Shown: positions 24,801 through 37,116, numbered from the stretch's first letter. The stretch is DNA of 64,000 nt from Pholis gunnellus (GCA_910591455.2 OU342809.1:24867056-24931055); one strand, 5' to 3'. Notes: a model not told the origin generated them from the sequence alone. Numbers and translations: made by a program.

Positions 24801-27204
24801 GTTGAGAAATGTAGACTCGCCATCACTATTTGTTTACAGGACAGTCCTGCCTGCTCCAATATGGCGGCAACGTTGACGTATCGCGGCAACGTTGACGTAT
24901 CGCAGCAACGGGATAAAGTGGCCAATGCGGCGTCTAGGTGTATTATATGTATAGTTCTCCCAGCAGAAGAAGGAGGGTCCAACACCAAACAGTAGCTTAT
25001 TTTAACCATACATTTACATTTATAGGCAACTGAGTATATAGAGGGTAAATGTATGTGTTCTAATCGAGGGGTGAAGAGCTGATCTGTCAATTTAGAAAAT
25101 TTTGTTTCCCACTTTGAAATTACACAGAATTTCACCGAAAGACCAGATGTCCCAGTTTTCCACTAGTCCTTAACCACAGCATGAATTTGTGCATCTGTGT
25201 GGAGCTGGAGACAGCTCCATGCACAAATGTAAGAGTAGATTGAAACACAAAGTTGTGAATACCCAAAATGACATACAAATTGTTGCAGACATTTGCAAAT
25301 CTTATTTTTTATTTGTAGATCATGTAATACACATTTGTGACCATTACTGTATATGTGCTTGTACTGTAGGAGGGTTTGTTCTGCCTGACGCATGCTGCAG
25401 CCTGTTGTAATGTCTGCTCTGCTGTAATGGCGTACACTTTTATTTTGCTGTGTATTGGTTTTGTCTATACTATTGCTATCCATTTGTCTATGAATTTTAA
25501 TTCCGTTGCCATTTGATATTTTGTTATTTTAGGCTGCCTTGAAACATCTGGCCGGGGACTGCAGATGGAAATTAGCCTCTCTGGCTAACTCTGGCTCACT
25601 TACAGTTCTACTGTTGATTGGTGGGCATTGTCCCTGCAAAATAAATAAATAAACAAACAAACAAACCATCAATTTCACTACAAACTATCTGCCTGGAATA
25701 CACTCATGTCTATTAAACTCCACACTAGGAATGTCACAAGAACCAATACCGCGGTACAAAGTCGATGCCAAAACCCTGAAAAGCTACCGTGAGGGCTCGA
25801 GACCCGTTGTCCCGCGAGCGATAGAAAATGTGTTTGGGACACAGTAAACTCACCGTAGTTGCATCTGGAGGATGCAACCTATTTTTTCTCTGCTCCATTG
25901 TGAACAACAAAGGACGAGAGCTAGCTAGCGTTAGCTGCTAGCAGCCGGTAAGCCACACAGTCCTGCATGGAGCTTACAGCTAAGGTTAATGGGTGGTTCA
26001 TTGATTTACATGATATTAAGTTCATGCTCCATTCAGTTAAAATGAGTATTGGGCGAAGGGGGAATTCTAACGTCATCATGATGTGTTCAAATGTAATCTT
26101 TTTGCAAAAACTTGAAGAAATACAGTTGATTGTATTTTTGAGGTAAATGTGATTTCCTGTTTTACTCTTGTTTTTTGGTTTCAAAATGGAATTGAGAACA
26201 ATGGAATACACTGTATCATCCTTACTCCACACATACACTTCGTAACACACACTGTCTGTTGAAAATAGGAAGTCTCAAGAGTATAGTATACCTTATGGGG
26301 AGGAAACGGATCTTGTGAATGTGTAAAATTGGTCAAGTGGCCCTCTAAACCTTTTTTAAAACCCTCAAATATGCCTACTATTTTCGGTGTCTGTGGACCT
26401 TACCTGCACATAATCCACACTGTCCCCCAGTGCTTTAAAGGCAGTGTACATCACCTCTCTTTTCCCTCCCCACTCCTGCATGATACAGGAGTAGCGGCAG
26501 CCTCTGGCCAGCCGAGCCACTCGTGCTGCCTCCTCCATGTGCACTGTGCTCCTCCCTCCACCTCCGACTCCTCCTCCTCCACTCCCATCACTGTGGTAGT
26601 TTCCTTTCCACACCATACTGCCAGCCTGGTCAGCCCCGCCCATCACCTCCTGAAAAATGTCAATCATGTAGCGGTCCTCTGGCCGGTTACCATCCACCAC
26701 CAGCACAACCTTCAGGCCAGGGAAGGAGATTCGGCGAACACTGCGCAGGCACTTCCTCAGGTAGTCTGGGTCCTCCTGGTAGGCAGCAATGCAGAGAGCC
26801 ACAGAGCGTCGGAGGTGCTGTGGCCGTGAGGGGCTCCTCATCTTCCGATGCTCCAGGAAGGCGAAAAGGCTCTGGAGGAGGAGATGGAGGGAAAGGAAGG
26901 CACCATAGAGGCCAAAGGAGAGGTGGTGCTGATCAGTGTGGATGAACTGGTAGCCTTTATAAGGAAGAAACACAGTAGAGACGAAGTTAAGAAAAAACAA
27001 ACCAAAAAACGTCACTTGTTATCATCATCATCATCATCATGACCATCACTTATTTTGATTCTGATGTACATGTTTGTCTATGTGTATATCATTGAAATTC
27101 ACAAGTTAACCTGTGACATAGGCCAGCAGAATGGTGAAGAGGACCACCGCAGCAAAAAGGGTGGTGACCACGATGTTCAGCGCATTCCTGCAGCGAGAGG
27201 GCAT
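21811..27204 (-). CDS. has3: Hyaluronan synthase 3, 4 coding exons
   Basis: Plasma-membrane GT2 glycosyltransferase that polymerises UDP-GlcNAc and UDP-GlcA into hyaluronan and extrudes it. Exons 27111-27204, 26404-26954, 22874-22975 and 21811-22740 join in phase (1677 bases, 558 residues; human 553). Two N-terminal membrane helices occupy about residues 8-30 and 45-65. The cytosolic catalytic part shows VVDGN at 117-121, the UDP/metal motif DSD at 218-220, the acceptor motif GDD at 318-320 and QQTRW at 356-360. C-terminal membrane helices follow, ending YHLPYAEA. A Gly-rich stretch at 155-165 lengthens the cytosolic loop compared with human. The chtf8-has3-tango6 neighbourhood supports HAS3 over HAS1/HAS2. 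Confidence 0.97.
25540..25665 (+). mobile_element. LINE 3'-end fragment with A-rich simple tail
   Basis: GGGGACTGCAGATGGAAATT, then AGCCTCTCTGGCTAACTCTGG and CATTGTCCCTGCAAAATAAA, followed by (ATAA)/(ACAA) repeats. This is the typical 3' end of a common fish retroposon. It lies in has3 intron 2. Confidence 0.6.
25727..25800. mobile_element. hAT-like terminal fragment
   Basis: AGGAATGTCACAAGAACCAA followed by TACCGCGGTAC resembles the end of hAT-type elements in fish. Only one end is recognised. Confidence 0.4.
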
Positions 27205-28165
27205 CTGGAGGTGGAGGAGAATGTGGGGTAATGTGGACCCCAACATATGTCAAAGTGAGGATCACAAAGTAACAGGACACATGTTCAGGTACAGGTTGAA
27301 GGATTTATTGGAGTGAAGATGAGGTAAGAGGAGGGCAGAAATGAGAAGTTTATTTTATAGAAAGGGTGAAAGTGTAAGGAGAAGGCAGGGAAAGAGAAAA
27401 ATAAAACAAAGTGGGTAAACTGTGTTTGAATTGACTTTCACAAGAAGAAATAGTTTAATTTATAGCAATGTTACTTAGTTTTGCACGTTTGCTACTTGAA
27501 TCCACGTATGGACACACACATGATGAACTTGAGCATGTTATTCAGTACATGAAAGGGTGGCGTATCAACACGGGTCTGTTGTACAAGTCAGGTTCGACAG
27601 ATATTGGGGCCTCTGGATTCCAGAGACCATGCAACATTTCCTGTTTTTTTACAAAACCTTTTACCGGCCAGCATCAGCTAAAAGGCACCAGCATCAGTCG
27701 TTGACATCATGGAGACATGATGCCAGAAGCAAAAGAGAACTGTTCAGTGTAGCAGTTATTTACAGCTACTAATAATTATAGAACTATTGCTGATACTAGT
27801 ACTAAACCCACTATTAACCTCCACTATAGTTGTATTACAACAGTAGTTGAGCTGAAGGCTTTAACTGGCCAGAACACGGAGACTGGTTTTGGGTTTATAG
27901 AACTTTACTGAATGATTCAGGCATCAGGACCTGTAATGGTAAATGTTTACTTAGTATATATTTCTACTCAGTATATGGTATTCATGCATATGTAATGTTT
28001 CTCTGAACTTTGTTGAACTTCACCGTGTCTCTGTTGTGCAGAAGAAGAATTCTCCCTTGCCTGTTCACAAAGATAACTAACTGTGTTGTGTGAGAATGTT
28101 CCAGCACCAAGGCCTTTGGGCCGCTTGTTGTGGTTGCTGGCCGTTTGTTTTACATTGTTGTCCTA
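27205..28165. other. Sequence upstream of the has3 start codon
   Basis: No second gene recognised. It includes the has3 5'UTR and probably intron 1 sequence if the upstream exon near 37.2 kb is real. Confidence 0.4.
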
Positions 28166-28167
28166 TC

Positions 28168-28966
28168 AGTCTGAGACCAACAGTCTGAGACCAACAGTCT
28201 GAGACCAAGACCAACATGTCTGAGACCAACATGTCTGAGACCAACATGTCTGAGACCAACAGTCTGAGACCAACAGTCTGAGACCAACATGTCTGAGACC
28301 AACAGTCTGAGACCAACAGTCTGAGACCAACATGTCTGAGACCAACAGTCTGAGACCAACATGTCTGAGACCAACAGTCTGAGACCAACAGTGAGACCAA
28401 CATGTCTGAGACCAACATGTCTGAGACCAACATGTCTGAGACCAACAGTCTGAGACCAACATGTCTGAGACCAACAGTCTGAGACCAACAGTGAGACCAA
28501 CATGTCTGAGACCAACAGTCTGAGACCAACATGTCTGAGACCAACAGTCTGAGACCAACATGTCTGAGACCAACATGTCTGAGACCAACATGTCTGAGAC
28601 CAACAGTCTGAGACCAACAGTCTGAGACCAACATGTCTGAGACCAACAGTCTGAGACCAACATGTCTGAGACCAACAGTCTGAGACCAACAGTGAGACCA
28701 ACATGTCTGAGACCAACAGTCTGAGACCAACATGTCTGAGACCAACATGTCTGAGACCAACAGTCTGAGACCAACATGTCTGAGACCAACAGTCTGAGAC
28801 CAACATGTCTGAGACCAACATGTCTGAGACCAACAGTCTGAGACCAACAGTCTGAGACCAACATGTCTGAGACCAACATGTCTGAGACCAACATGTCTGA
28901 GACCAACATGTCTGAGACCAACATGTCTGAGACCAACAGTCTGAGACCAACATGTCTGTAACATTG
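28168..28966. repeat. Two-unit minisatellite (14- and 15-bp units), about 800 bp
   Basis: About 57 tandem units of two main types share TCTGAGACCAAC. S is AGTCTGAGACCAAC (14 bases) and L is ATGTCTGAGACCAAC (15 bases). A rarer 12-base T unit, AGTGAGACCAAC, occurs three times, each preceded by S-L-S. Each S and L unit has the near-palindrome GTCTGAGAC. No stops occur on the - strand, giving three overlapping spurious ORFs of 270-310 codons. It starts about 0.96 kb upstream of the has3 ATG. Confidence 0.97.
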
Positions 28967-29477
28967 GCCATCGGCCCCCACCGTTGCTCCTTCTGTATAA
29001 AGAAAGCTTGTTCACTTTTTTCGTGGTTCTTCCTCACTGAGACTGATGATTGAACCTTCTCTGTGCAGAGAATAAATACTTAAAAGTATACTTTTCGGTA
29101 TTCCTTATTTCAGCATTAGAAGACTCACGCAAAGCGGGTATGGAATTTTTCCACCACAGTAAATAGGCACAATTATTTACTATCTTGTCCACCTGTCTGC
29201 CACAACACCAGATTGGAATGTGTGGGTGTGGTCTAAAATGTGTATAAGTACCTAATTAGTAATAGGGGAATAAACACAAAAGATAGAGCAAGTAACTCGT
29301 AGGTGACATAACCCCGAACTGAAAGAATCGCTCATCCAATAATTTGTACATGGCTTATCATTGAACTTAAAAAGGCTCTCTAGCCATAGCTGATATTAGC
29401 ATGTGTAAACACATAGTAACAAACTACCGTAACACAACACAAATGATCTCTTTCACATCAGCATAATCACATAACAG

Positions 29478-29617
29478 TCTATTGAACAGTGCACTTTATT
29501 CGCAATCTATGCACACAACAAGTACAGTTCACTTGGTTAAAATCCTTCCACAATGAGCGACTGAGGAGAGTTTCTGCCGCATGGCACGAGGATCTTGGAG
29601 CCTGCCTGGGTTAGAGT
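29478..29617. repeat. Direct repeat, copy 1, flanking a BEL/Pao fragment
   Basis: About 130 bases around TTCACTTGGTTAAAATCCTT that recur in the same orientation at 30370-30510 with roughly 80% similarity by eye. Confidence 0.65.
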
Positions 29618-29769
29618 TGCTTTGATGATAAATTGACCAGAGACTTTTCTACAGCTCCTCAGAAGCATCACAAAAAATATGGAGCGCAACAGAGGCAGAC
29701 TCGAGATTGGCATCAGATGGGTTACAGCTGCGGGGTAGTCTGACAGAATGGAGGTATGGAAGCTCACCC

Positions 29770-30350
29770 TATCACGTTTCCCAGGCCTTTAACAAATCTG
29801 CTGGTAAATTGGGGTCATCCCGTCCCCGGTCTTTTGCCCAGAGCCTCTGCACTAGCACCTTGGCTCTGGTTGTGAAGAGCAAGACATATGCCAAAGGATC
29901 GTACTGAGTCGCTAATATCTGGTAGATATTGCACATAGTTCTTTCCTCAGAGGCTGGTAACCGTGACTTGTAGTACATGATGTCAGAGACGAAATGCCAA
30001 CTCAGTCCAAGGGTCCGCTCTTGGGCCTCATCCTTGCTCTGCAACACCAAGTGCTCACTACTACCGGACCTGGCTTCAGTGGGAAGGTGGCTTATCACGT
30101 CAGCTACATTTCAAATCCTCCTGTTTCCAATAAAGCTCTAAGATGATCCAGGATAGCTCTTGCTTCCTCTGGACTTGGGAGGCTTTGTAGACAATTGTCG
30201 CCATAGAAACACCTTTGGTCACTGTGTTGGATGTCTTCATCTGGAGGGTTTGGTAGGGCAACATGCCTCTACTCTAGAAGGTGAATGTTGCACAGCAGGG
30301 GCTTATCCTTGTCCATCAGTCGAACCTGGTGAAACATCTCTTTGATGTAA
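29770..30350 (-). pseudogene. BEL/Pao-type retrotransposon pol fragment, decayed
   Basis: Part of a BEL/Pao polyprotein in the region after reverse transcriptase (peptidase A17-type). An open stretch at 29772-30098 contains GLSWHFVSD, ILATQYDPLAY, TTRAKVLVQRLW and DDPNLPADLL. Further upstream, matching words such as YGDNCLQSLP appear with in-frame stops and frame changes. No gag, integrase or complete LTR is visible. It is an old, incapable copy. Confidence 0.75.
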
Positions 30351-30369
30351 CCACATCAAAAAAAGAAAT

Positions 30370-30510
30370 TAACAGTACACTTACTTTTTAGCAATCTACG
30401 CACACGACAGGTAAGGTTCACTTGGTTAAAGTCCTTCCACAGTGACCGACTGAGGTGAGTGTCTGCCTCATGGCATGGGGATTTCCGGAGCCTCTGGGCT
30501 GGAGTAGCAC
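30370..30510. repeat. Direct repeat, copy 2, flanking the BEL/Pao fragment
   Basis: Partner of 29478-29617, separated from it by about 750 bases of pol-derived sequence. The pair could be an internal duplication or worn LTR-adjacent sequence. Confidence 0.65.
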
Positions 30511-30594
30511 TGATAGAGCAACTAGATGTTGTTGCTATTACTTTTACTTCTGCTGCAACTAGTACCACTCTTGATATCATTGCTGCTTCCGTTA

Positions 30595-30627
30595 CTATTT
30601 CTACTTCTACTACTCCTACTCCTACTC

Positions 30628-30662
<35 letters not shown>

Positions 30663-31005
30663 GCTGCTGCTGTAATTACTACTACAACTACTACTAAAAC
30701 TACTACTATAGCTGCTGCTCTTACTTTTTCTACCTCTACTACTACTGCTGCTACTTCTATTTCTACTGCTGTAATTACTACAACCAAACTACTAAAACGA
30801 CTACTACTGCTGCTGTAATTACTACTACTACTACTACTACTACTGTTACTGAAACTACTGTTACTACAATAGCTTCTGATGTTACTATGTTTACTTCTAC
30901 TACTACTGCGGCTGTAATTACTACTACTAATAAAACTACTACTACTCTTGCTAAAACTAGTACTGCTACTACAACAACTACTACGAGGGTTGCTGCTATT
31001 AGCAC
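30595..31005. repeat. Degenerate (ACT)n / (CTG)n trinucleotide field
   Basis: About 400 bases dominated by ACT with CTG and GTAATTACT interruptions. It produces valine- or threonine-rich spurious ORFs on both strands. A smaller field of the same type lies at about 31905-32060. Confidence 0.9.
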
Positions 31006-33345
31006 CGCTAGGTAACGCTTTAGAACACAGCCGACAATGTAGAGTTTAATTCTTCCAGTTACATTTTACAGTGTTTACGTTTTTATGTACCACTGCTAGA
31101 TACAAGGGGACAAGGTGTGTACATAGGAAATAAGAGGGTAACAATCTGGGAACTTAAAAATAATTCATACTGTAGGAATGTTTCGAACTAATGGGTATCT
31201 ATTCCATTATCATTAGGTACAATATGACCTACTTAACAACCATTTGACACTTATTTTACTTGTAATATAAGTATGTTTAACTACTATTCTAATGTACAGA
31301 GATGGAGCTAGAGATATTTTGTAAAGCTATTGCTGTGGTTTTGACATTTGGTCTGCTCAGTTTTGGATGTAAGTTGAAATTGTCCAAAGATAAGTTAGAA
31401 GATACGTGCTGAATTTGAAAGGCATGACATGACCCATTGATATTTGTATCATATTCATATTGTGTCAGTGTCGATCCACATAAACCTGAAGTCTGTAAGT
31501 ACAATGTTTTACCCCAAGAAGGCCTGCCTTTCGTCATGCACTAACATATAGTTTATAGGCCTACAGTATGAACCTCTTTTCCCTGCACCGCCAAAAAAAC
31601 ACACAAGTGTACCCTGCGCTTATTTAGTACTCCAAACGATAGTTTACCTCTTCCATTTTGTTATTGTCTGTAACGTGCCAGTTTTGGTAAATCACAGCCG
31701 ATTATGTTCAATACGTAACTAAGTACATCTTCCCCCAAACCTCTAACTCTGTTAATCGGTAATGAAACTCAAACTTATTTTCTGACTTCACATCAAGTTC
31801 CCTTCTACCGATCAGTATGTACTGTACTGGTACTCAACAAACTTACACTGTAAATTGGGAAGCATTACACCTTACGTTGCTTACCGTATTCTAAAGTGTC
31901 ACCACTACTTTTACTCCTGCTGCTACAGTAGCCTACTGCTACTACTACTTCTACAACTAGTACTATTGCTATTGCTACAACTACTACTACTGTTAACAAC
32001 TCGGAAAAATAAATTATATTACTGCTATTAATACCACAACTAGAATCATTACTACTACTGTTGTTAATATTGGTAGTATTCCAAAGGAAACTGCTTCCAA
32101 AACATTTGTCTATAACTATATCTATATAAGCACATATACTGCACAGAATAATACCTTGTCAAAGAGTATCTGGCTTAGATTTGGTGGACATTCAAGCTCT
32201 TTAAATGAAGAACTTACAGTTGAACACCATCTGCCCATCTGTTCTACCCTCGTTCATCTTCCTCCCTCCTTCCTCTCCCCTCGCCCCTCCTCCCATTAGA
32301 CCCTCTGGCGCTCCCTTCTTCCCTCTCTCTGAGTTAATAGTTCTAATCAAAGGCCATCCGGGGTTTGGCCAGTGCTTGGAACAGTTGAAACGGAGGAACA
32401 ATTCTGTCTTTTCATGGCCCTCCTCACCCTCCACCCCCAACCCACCTGGCCAGGCCAACGCAGGAGAGACAGACATATTTCTATTACATTCAGCTCTGTG
32501 GGACACACTGGCACAGACGCATCTATCCACCTCTCTGAGTGGATGTATAGATTTACATCCTGGCACTGGAGAAACAGTCTATGTGGTATCCAGGTTGTTA
32601 CAGAAAGGGGGATTTTGGAAATAGAGGTTTTGGAAAAGATACTAAAGATTCTCCTTCTCGAGCATTGTTTTCATGTGTCATCACTGTCATTTAGAGGTTC
32701 TTTCCACTGACAGCCCTATTCCTCTAAAATCTCAATTCTCAAATGTTCTGTTGTCTTTCTTATCCTGCACTCTTGACTGTTAGTCAAAATGTTGGAAAAT
32801 CCCACCCATGAGGTCAAATGTAATCCCTGACATGTTCAAAGTTACAAGGCTACGAGGTTCATTTATTTTCATTGTTTAAAACAAAGAATTGCATTCCCAT
32901 TTTGCTACAACAAAACACATACACAAAAAAACCTGCCGCTAAACCCTCCTTCGAAACCTCATTTTTTAGACCTAAATCTCTAAAATCCTGCACAGGCTGG
33001 AGAATGACTGGAGAACCAGTTTGTCGAAGCATCTCATCACAATGGGTGTGAGTGCCATGGAGCAGCAGTCATTCAGACCGGACACTTCAGGTACAGGAAT
33101 GATGGTGCATTTATTAAAACAATGGTTTACCAAATTTCAATTGCAGTTAAATGAAATTGTCTGTTTTTATTTGCCCAGTTTTTAAAATATAGTTTGTCCA
33201 GGGCAAAACACTAAACAATTTGAATTTAAAACATTTAAAAGCTGTGATCCTTTTTTCTGAAATAGTGGTTAGTCTGTAAGCACACAACACTCCGTCAGAT
33301 AGAAGGAGTGCCACAAGGTCAAATACTGCACTGTATGTCATTTTC
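31006..33345. other. Non-coding DNA; second trinucleotide field; possible conserved element
   Basis: Apart from the ACT/CTG field at 31905-32060, I see no gene. The 32220-32600 stretch is less AT-rich and open on both strands, with no protein family recognisable. It could be a regulatory element of has3, but nothing in one sequence proves it. Confidence 0.3.
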
Positions 33346-33347
33346 TA

Positions 33348-33350
<3 letters not shown>

Positions 33351-33391
<41 letters not shown>
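33351..33391. repeat. (AT)n microsatellite
   Basis: Forty bases of alternating TA with one CA interruption. Confidence 0.93.
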
Positions 33392-33639
33392 GGATCTGCT
33401 GAAAAAAATACTGTTATCATTATTATTACAACTGTTTGTTGACACTGAATGTAATGTACTGGAAGCCACGCCCCCGGTGCCTCCCCTCTTATGACTTTCA
33501 CCAGTTGTCATCTGGTCATAGGAGCAAGTGAAGGATGGAGGGGAGACAATGCTTTTCCATTGTTTTGTGAGTTCTAGAATGTTCTACTTTTGTGTTGTGG
33601 TACTTATATCTGTTGTATTGGTTAGTCTCAAAGAAAAAC

Positions 33640-33890
33640 ACACAGCAGCTGTATTCAACACATCTGGCTCAAGGATGAACTGATGACATCTTGGTGGTCA
33701 AAGGTCACTGTCACCAAAACATGTTTTTGGCCATAACTCAATAATTAATATGCTGATTATGAGAATTTCCCTCAAAAGTCTAATAGGATAAGATTATGAT
33801 GATGATCTTTCACTTCCTGTGATATTTACTGTGCTTCATTGTTACGTGGACTGAATAACGTCTTGGAGGAAAACATGCATTATTTTGAAT
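33640..33890. repeat. Dispersed teleost repeat fragment
   Basis: GTGGTCAAAGGTCACTGTCA, GGCCATAACTCAATAATTAA and AATTTCCCTCAAAAG are recurrent phrases of a common fish non-coding repeat. A related copy lies at about 46490-46790. Confidence 0.5.
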
Positions 33891-36499
33891 CATGTTTTAT
33901 AAATTTTTTCTCAAAAGATGAGAAAATGATCGTCTCTTGAGCTGCTGAACGTTCACCAGCCGCTCTCTAACTGCCTATGGCTGTTTGCTGCTGAGCAAGC
34001 AGTGTACTCTATATCACAGCGGTTTCACTGAACATGAGGTTGATGAGAACAGAGACAGTGAAAACCAAAATATTATCTATTAGCTTTTTGCTACATTCAA
34101 GCTGTGTGTATTGGAGTGGAAATACATGCTGTGCCATGACATGCCAAGACATTCTTGGTCATCTTGGAATCTTCTCACATATTCTTCAATGCACCTGTCC
34201 TTATAGTGTTGTTCAAAATTAATCATTTATTCAGAAAAAGTGTCTCTCTACAGCAGTATACCCAGTGAGAAGGCAGACGTGGAGGTCAGATGGCAATAAG
34301 TGAGGGAGGGATGACAGCTGGAACTGAGAAGTATTGAGGAAGTGTGGTTGGTGAGCACCCAAAAAAGGAACTAACGTGTCCAAGTGTCCAGAGGACAGGC
34401 TGGGGAGAGGACAGGCCCTATACATGTCCACGTTCATCACATGAACAACATTGAATATGTGATGAATTACACCAATTAACCTGCCAGCTCACTTCCTCAC
34501 TTCTTGCTAATGTTAGTTAGCCTTGGCATTATCAATGAGATGAGTCAAGGTTAAAGCTGGGCAGGGCAGCAAACGCAACACATTTTTAATATGAGGAGAG
34601 AGTTATGATGTGAGACACAAAATACAGAATAAAAAAACTGTAAAAAAAAAGAAATGTCTGGGACTTCAGGGTAATCCTCTCGGTGCCTCCACATTTCTCC
34701 TGGTAGAGCAGCACAAAATCATCTTTTACATTTCTCATCACATAATGAAGGAAGTGATGGAGCTTGGTCAAATCGAAGCTGAGGAGATGTGTGTCACAGG
34801 ATCCCCATTCAAAACAAACACAAACAAGTAATGCATGAATTGTATGTCAGTTCTGTTTGATGAAGTCATTTTATATTACTTTCTATTGAAATGGGCCCAG
34901 TGTAGCCTCTGGTCCTCCACTCGTATCTTGTGGTGAATAGCTCAGATTAGCGATCTTTTAACCTTTGAAACCTAACATCAATCTAAACATGCATTCTAAT
35001 GAGGTCCTTATGATGTTGATGCCAGTATCATTCAGTTGTCTTTCATCCAGAACTATGGGCCATGATATTAACTGTATCATTCATATTCATCAAAAGATAA
35101 ATGCTTTCCGTTTGTGACCTCCTCTAGCACAAGCCTCGGGCCCACTACTGGTTAGGAACAGAACAAGTGTCAGCATGTTGCTTGTTTTCTCCAAAACGTT
35201 TTATTATTAATTACTCTTAGTATTATTGGCATTTTCACCTTTACTGGACAGTTTGACAGTGAAGATGCAGACGGGATCAGAAAGATATGAATCAAACGGG
35301 GAGGCTGCGTTTATATGGCTTGGAGCCATTTGGTTCTTGACTATTCTCAGCTGATAACTGGAGCAACGCTGCGTTTAACTGCTGTGACACTATCTTCAAT
35401 GTGACGCTCGCTGAATCCCGTCATCGGCTTGGACCACAATCAGTGGTCTGCAGTGTTTGAACCGTCCTCCTTCTAGTATCAGCTCAGCTCTCTTGGAACC
35501 TCGACCAAGAAATGCACCGGTACTATCCACAACTTTAGCTCATGGAGATGCAGAAATAACTTCTGTAATGTGTAACAAACTGAGCTGAACTGGACGGCTT
35601 GGTGGAAATGAAGCTTATCTCTGAGTCCTGTTTGGTGATGGGCAGGTAGTGTACAGTTAATGAAAGCAGTGAAGAACCAAACTGTAAAAATGACTTCCCT
35701 TAAAGCCCAAAAACACTGAGAACGAGGTGAATAGGAAACAACAAATACGTCTCCTGGCAACCAAAGCATTTTATTAACCTATCTGCCATAATTCGTAGAT
35801 ATCCCACGAAATGTTTTCATATGTTATCCACATAAAGAGCTATAAATCCTACCATGCAGGAGGGGAGGTGTGTGGAACCAACAAACGTTATTTACTACCA
35901 TATTTCAGCCAGGAGACCGCAGAACGTTCCCCATGTGAAACAAAGTCAAGGTTGATGGTTTCGTCACGTAACTTTGTAACTTCTGTAGTTTGTTTAAACC
36001 AAACGACGATCCAAACCTAACAAAGTAGTTTTGTTGCCCAACACGGAAGATCATTTGGAAAAGACCGTATGCATGTATAACGAGCAGAAATAGCAGAAAG
36101 TGAGGCTGTAGCTGCAAATCCCTGAGTGTGTTGAAATGAGTGGTTATGAATTTAACTTTACATTTGCAGGAAGAAGAATTTGTTATTTCTTCCCTCAAGC
36201 TTATGGTAGCCATCGACTAATCCACCTTTTTGACTGGAGCATGGCATCTATCTAATCTATTTCACCTGAGGTCTCATAAGTAGCCTGTCAAATACTAGCA
36301 GGCTTTGTGTAAAAAGCAACCAGACCCGGCAGGTCCGGCATGGAAAATCAAACAGGCCAGCGTTTTCTTTGGAGCAGGCAGAAGCCTTCAAACGGCCGCT
36401 CTGAGGCGTTCCTGTCAACCGTTTCCTACCGGTCACCGTCTACCTCCAGAGAGGGAAAAAGCAGCGCATGTACATGCCAGGAGGCAGCACAAACAAACA

Positions 36500-36503
<4 letters not shown>
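33891..36503. other. Non-coding DNA without recognisable features
   Basis: Read on both strands. The short ORFs here resemble no family known to me and have no consistent splice context. Confidence 0.4.

Positions 36504-36537
<34 letters not shown>
36504..36537. repeat. (CA)n microsatellite
   Basis: About 17 CA units. Confidence 0.93.
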
Positions 36538-36543
<6 letters not shown>

Positions 36544-36671
36544 GTGATCATGTACAACACCGACACACACACCTATTCCTCAGCTATTACTGAGTCATTT
36601 TACAACTTCCCCCCTTAAAGCAGAAAGAGCAGCAGTTCTGGAATTTATGTAGTCCTGTTCAAGTTAATTAG

Positions 36672-36674
<3 letters not shown>

Positions 36675-36761
<87 letters not shown>
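36675..36761. repeat. (CA)n microsatellite
   Basis: About 43 uninterrupted CA units, then GACACACACAG. Confidence 0.97.
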
Positions 36762-36766
<5 letters not shown>

Positions 36767-37116
36767 ACACAGTGTCAAGCAGAAGAAATATTTTCTCTAC
36801 CTCACATTGCAAACACATTCACCACACAAGCCAGAACACACTCAAGTCTTTGTACAGATCTTTCTGACTAATGTTGCTTATTTCAACGTTCCTAAAACTT
36901 CAGTTTATGTCCCTCTTGAACAGGTTTGAGCTCACGCGAGTACTTTCATTCATTCTCTTTTTCAAAACCTTAACAACTATTGATTTAATCCTAAACCCAA
37001 CTTTAAATGCATAAATAGTCCTTAATGCGGACCACCAGAAAACAGATGTGTTTTATCTTTCTGTGCTAGTAGCAGCAATTTACATCATAAAGACAAAAGA
37101 GGTTTTAAAACCCTTA

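Larger units (their letters stand above)
22976..26403. other. has3 intron 2 (3.4 kb) with diverged repeats
   Basis: The large intron carries two related stretches, about 23400-23590 and 23870-24050. Both have TTAGCAC(CATTAGC) and GAGAGCCGTTGAGAGGCAAT-like words. It also carries a CGGCAACGTTGACGTATCGC tandem pair near 24866-24905, a LINE tail and an hAT-like terminus. No extra exon is seen. Confidence 0.6.

Noticed and set aside
26329..26945. Long + strand ORFs of 166 and 140 codons opposite has3 exon 2
   Set aside because: They are antisense shadows of the conserved HAS3 catalytic exon, whose - strand frame continues correctly across both splice sites.
28168..28966. Regular repeat array that might suggest a CRISPR
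   Set aside because: Units are contiguous without spacers, and the genome is vertebrate.
28077..29037. Three overlapping - strand ORFs of 271-312 codons (repeats of VGLRH / LVSDM / CWSQT)
   Set aside because: They are translations of the stop-free minisatellite in all three frames. There is no splice context, no domain and no codon bias.
30356..30818. Val-rich and Thr-rich ORFs on both strands
   Set aside because: Products of the ACT/CTG trinucleotide field, not proteins.
32201..32710. Overlapping ORFs of 112-139 codons on both strands
   Set aside because: No family resemblance, no convincing splice sites, and no signal peptide or motif. Noted only as a possible non-coding conserved stretch.
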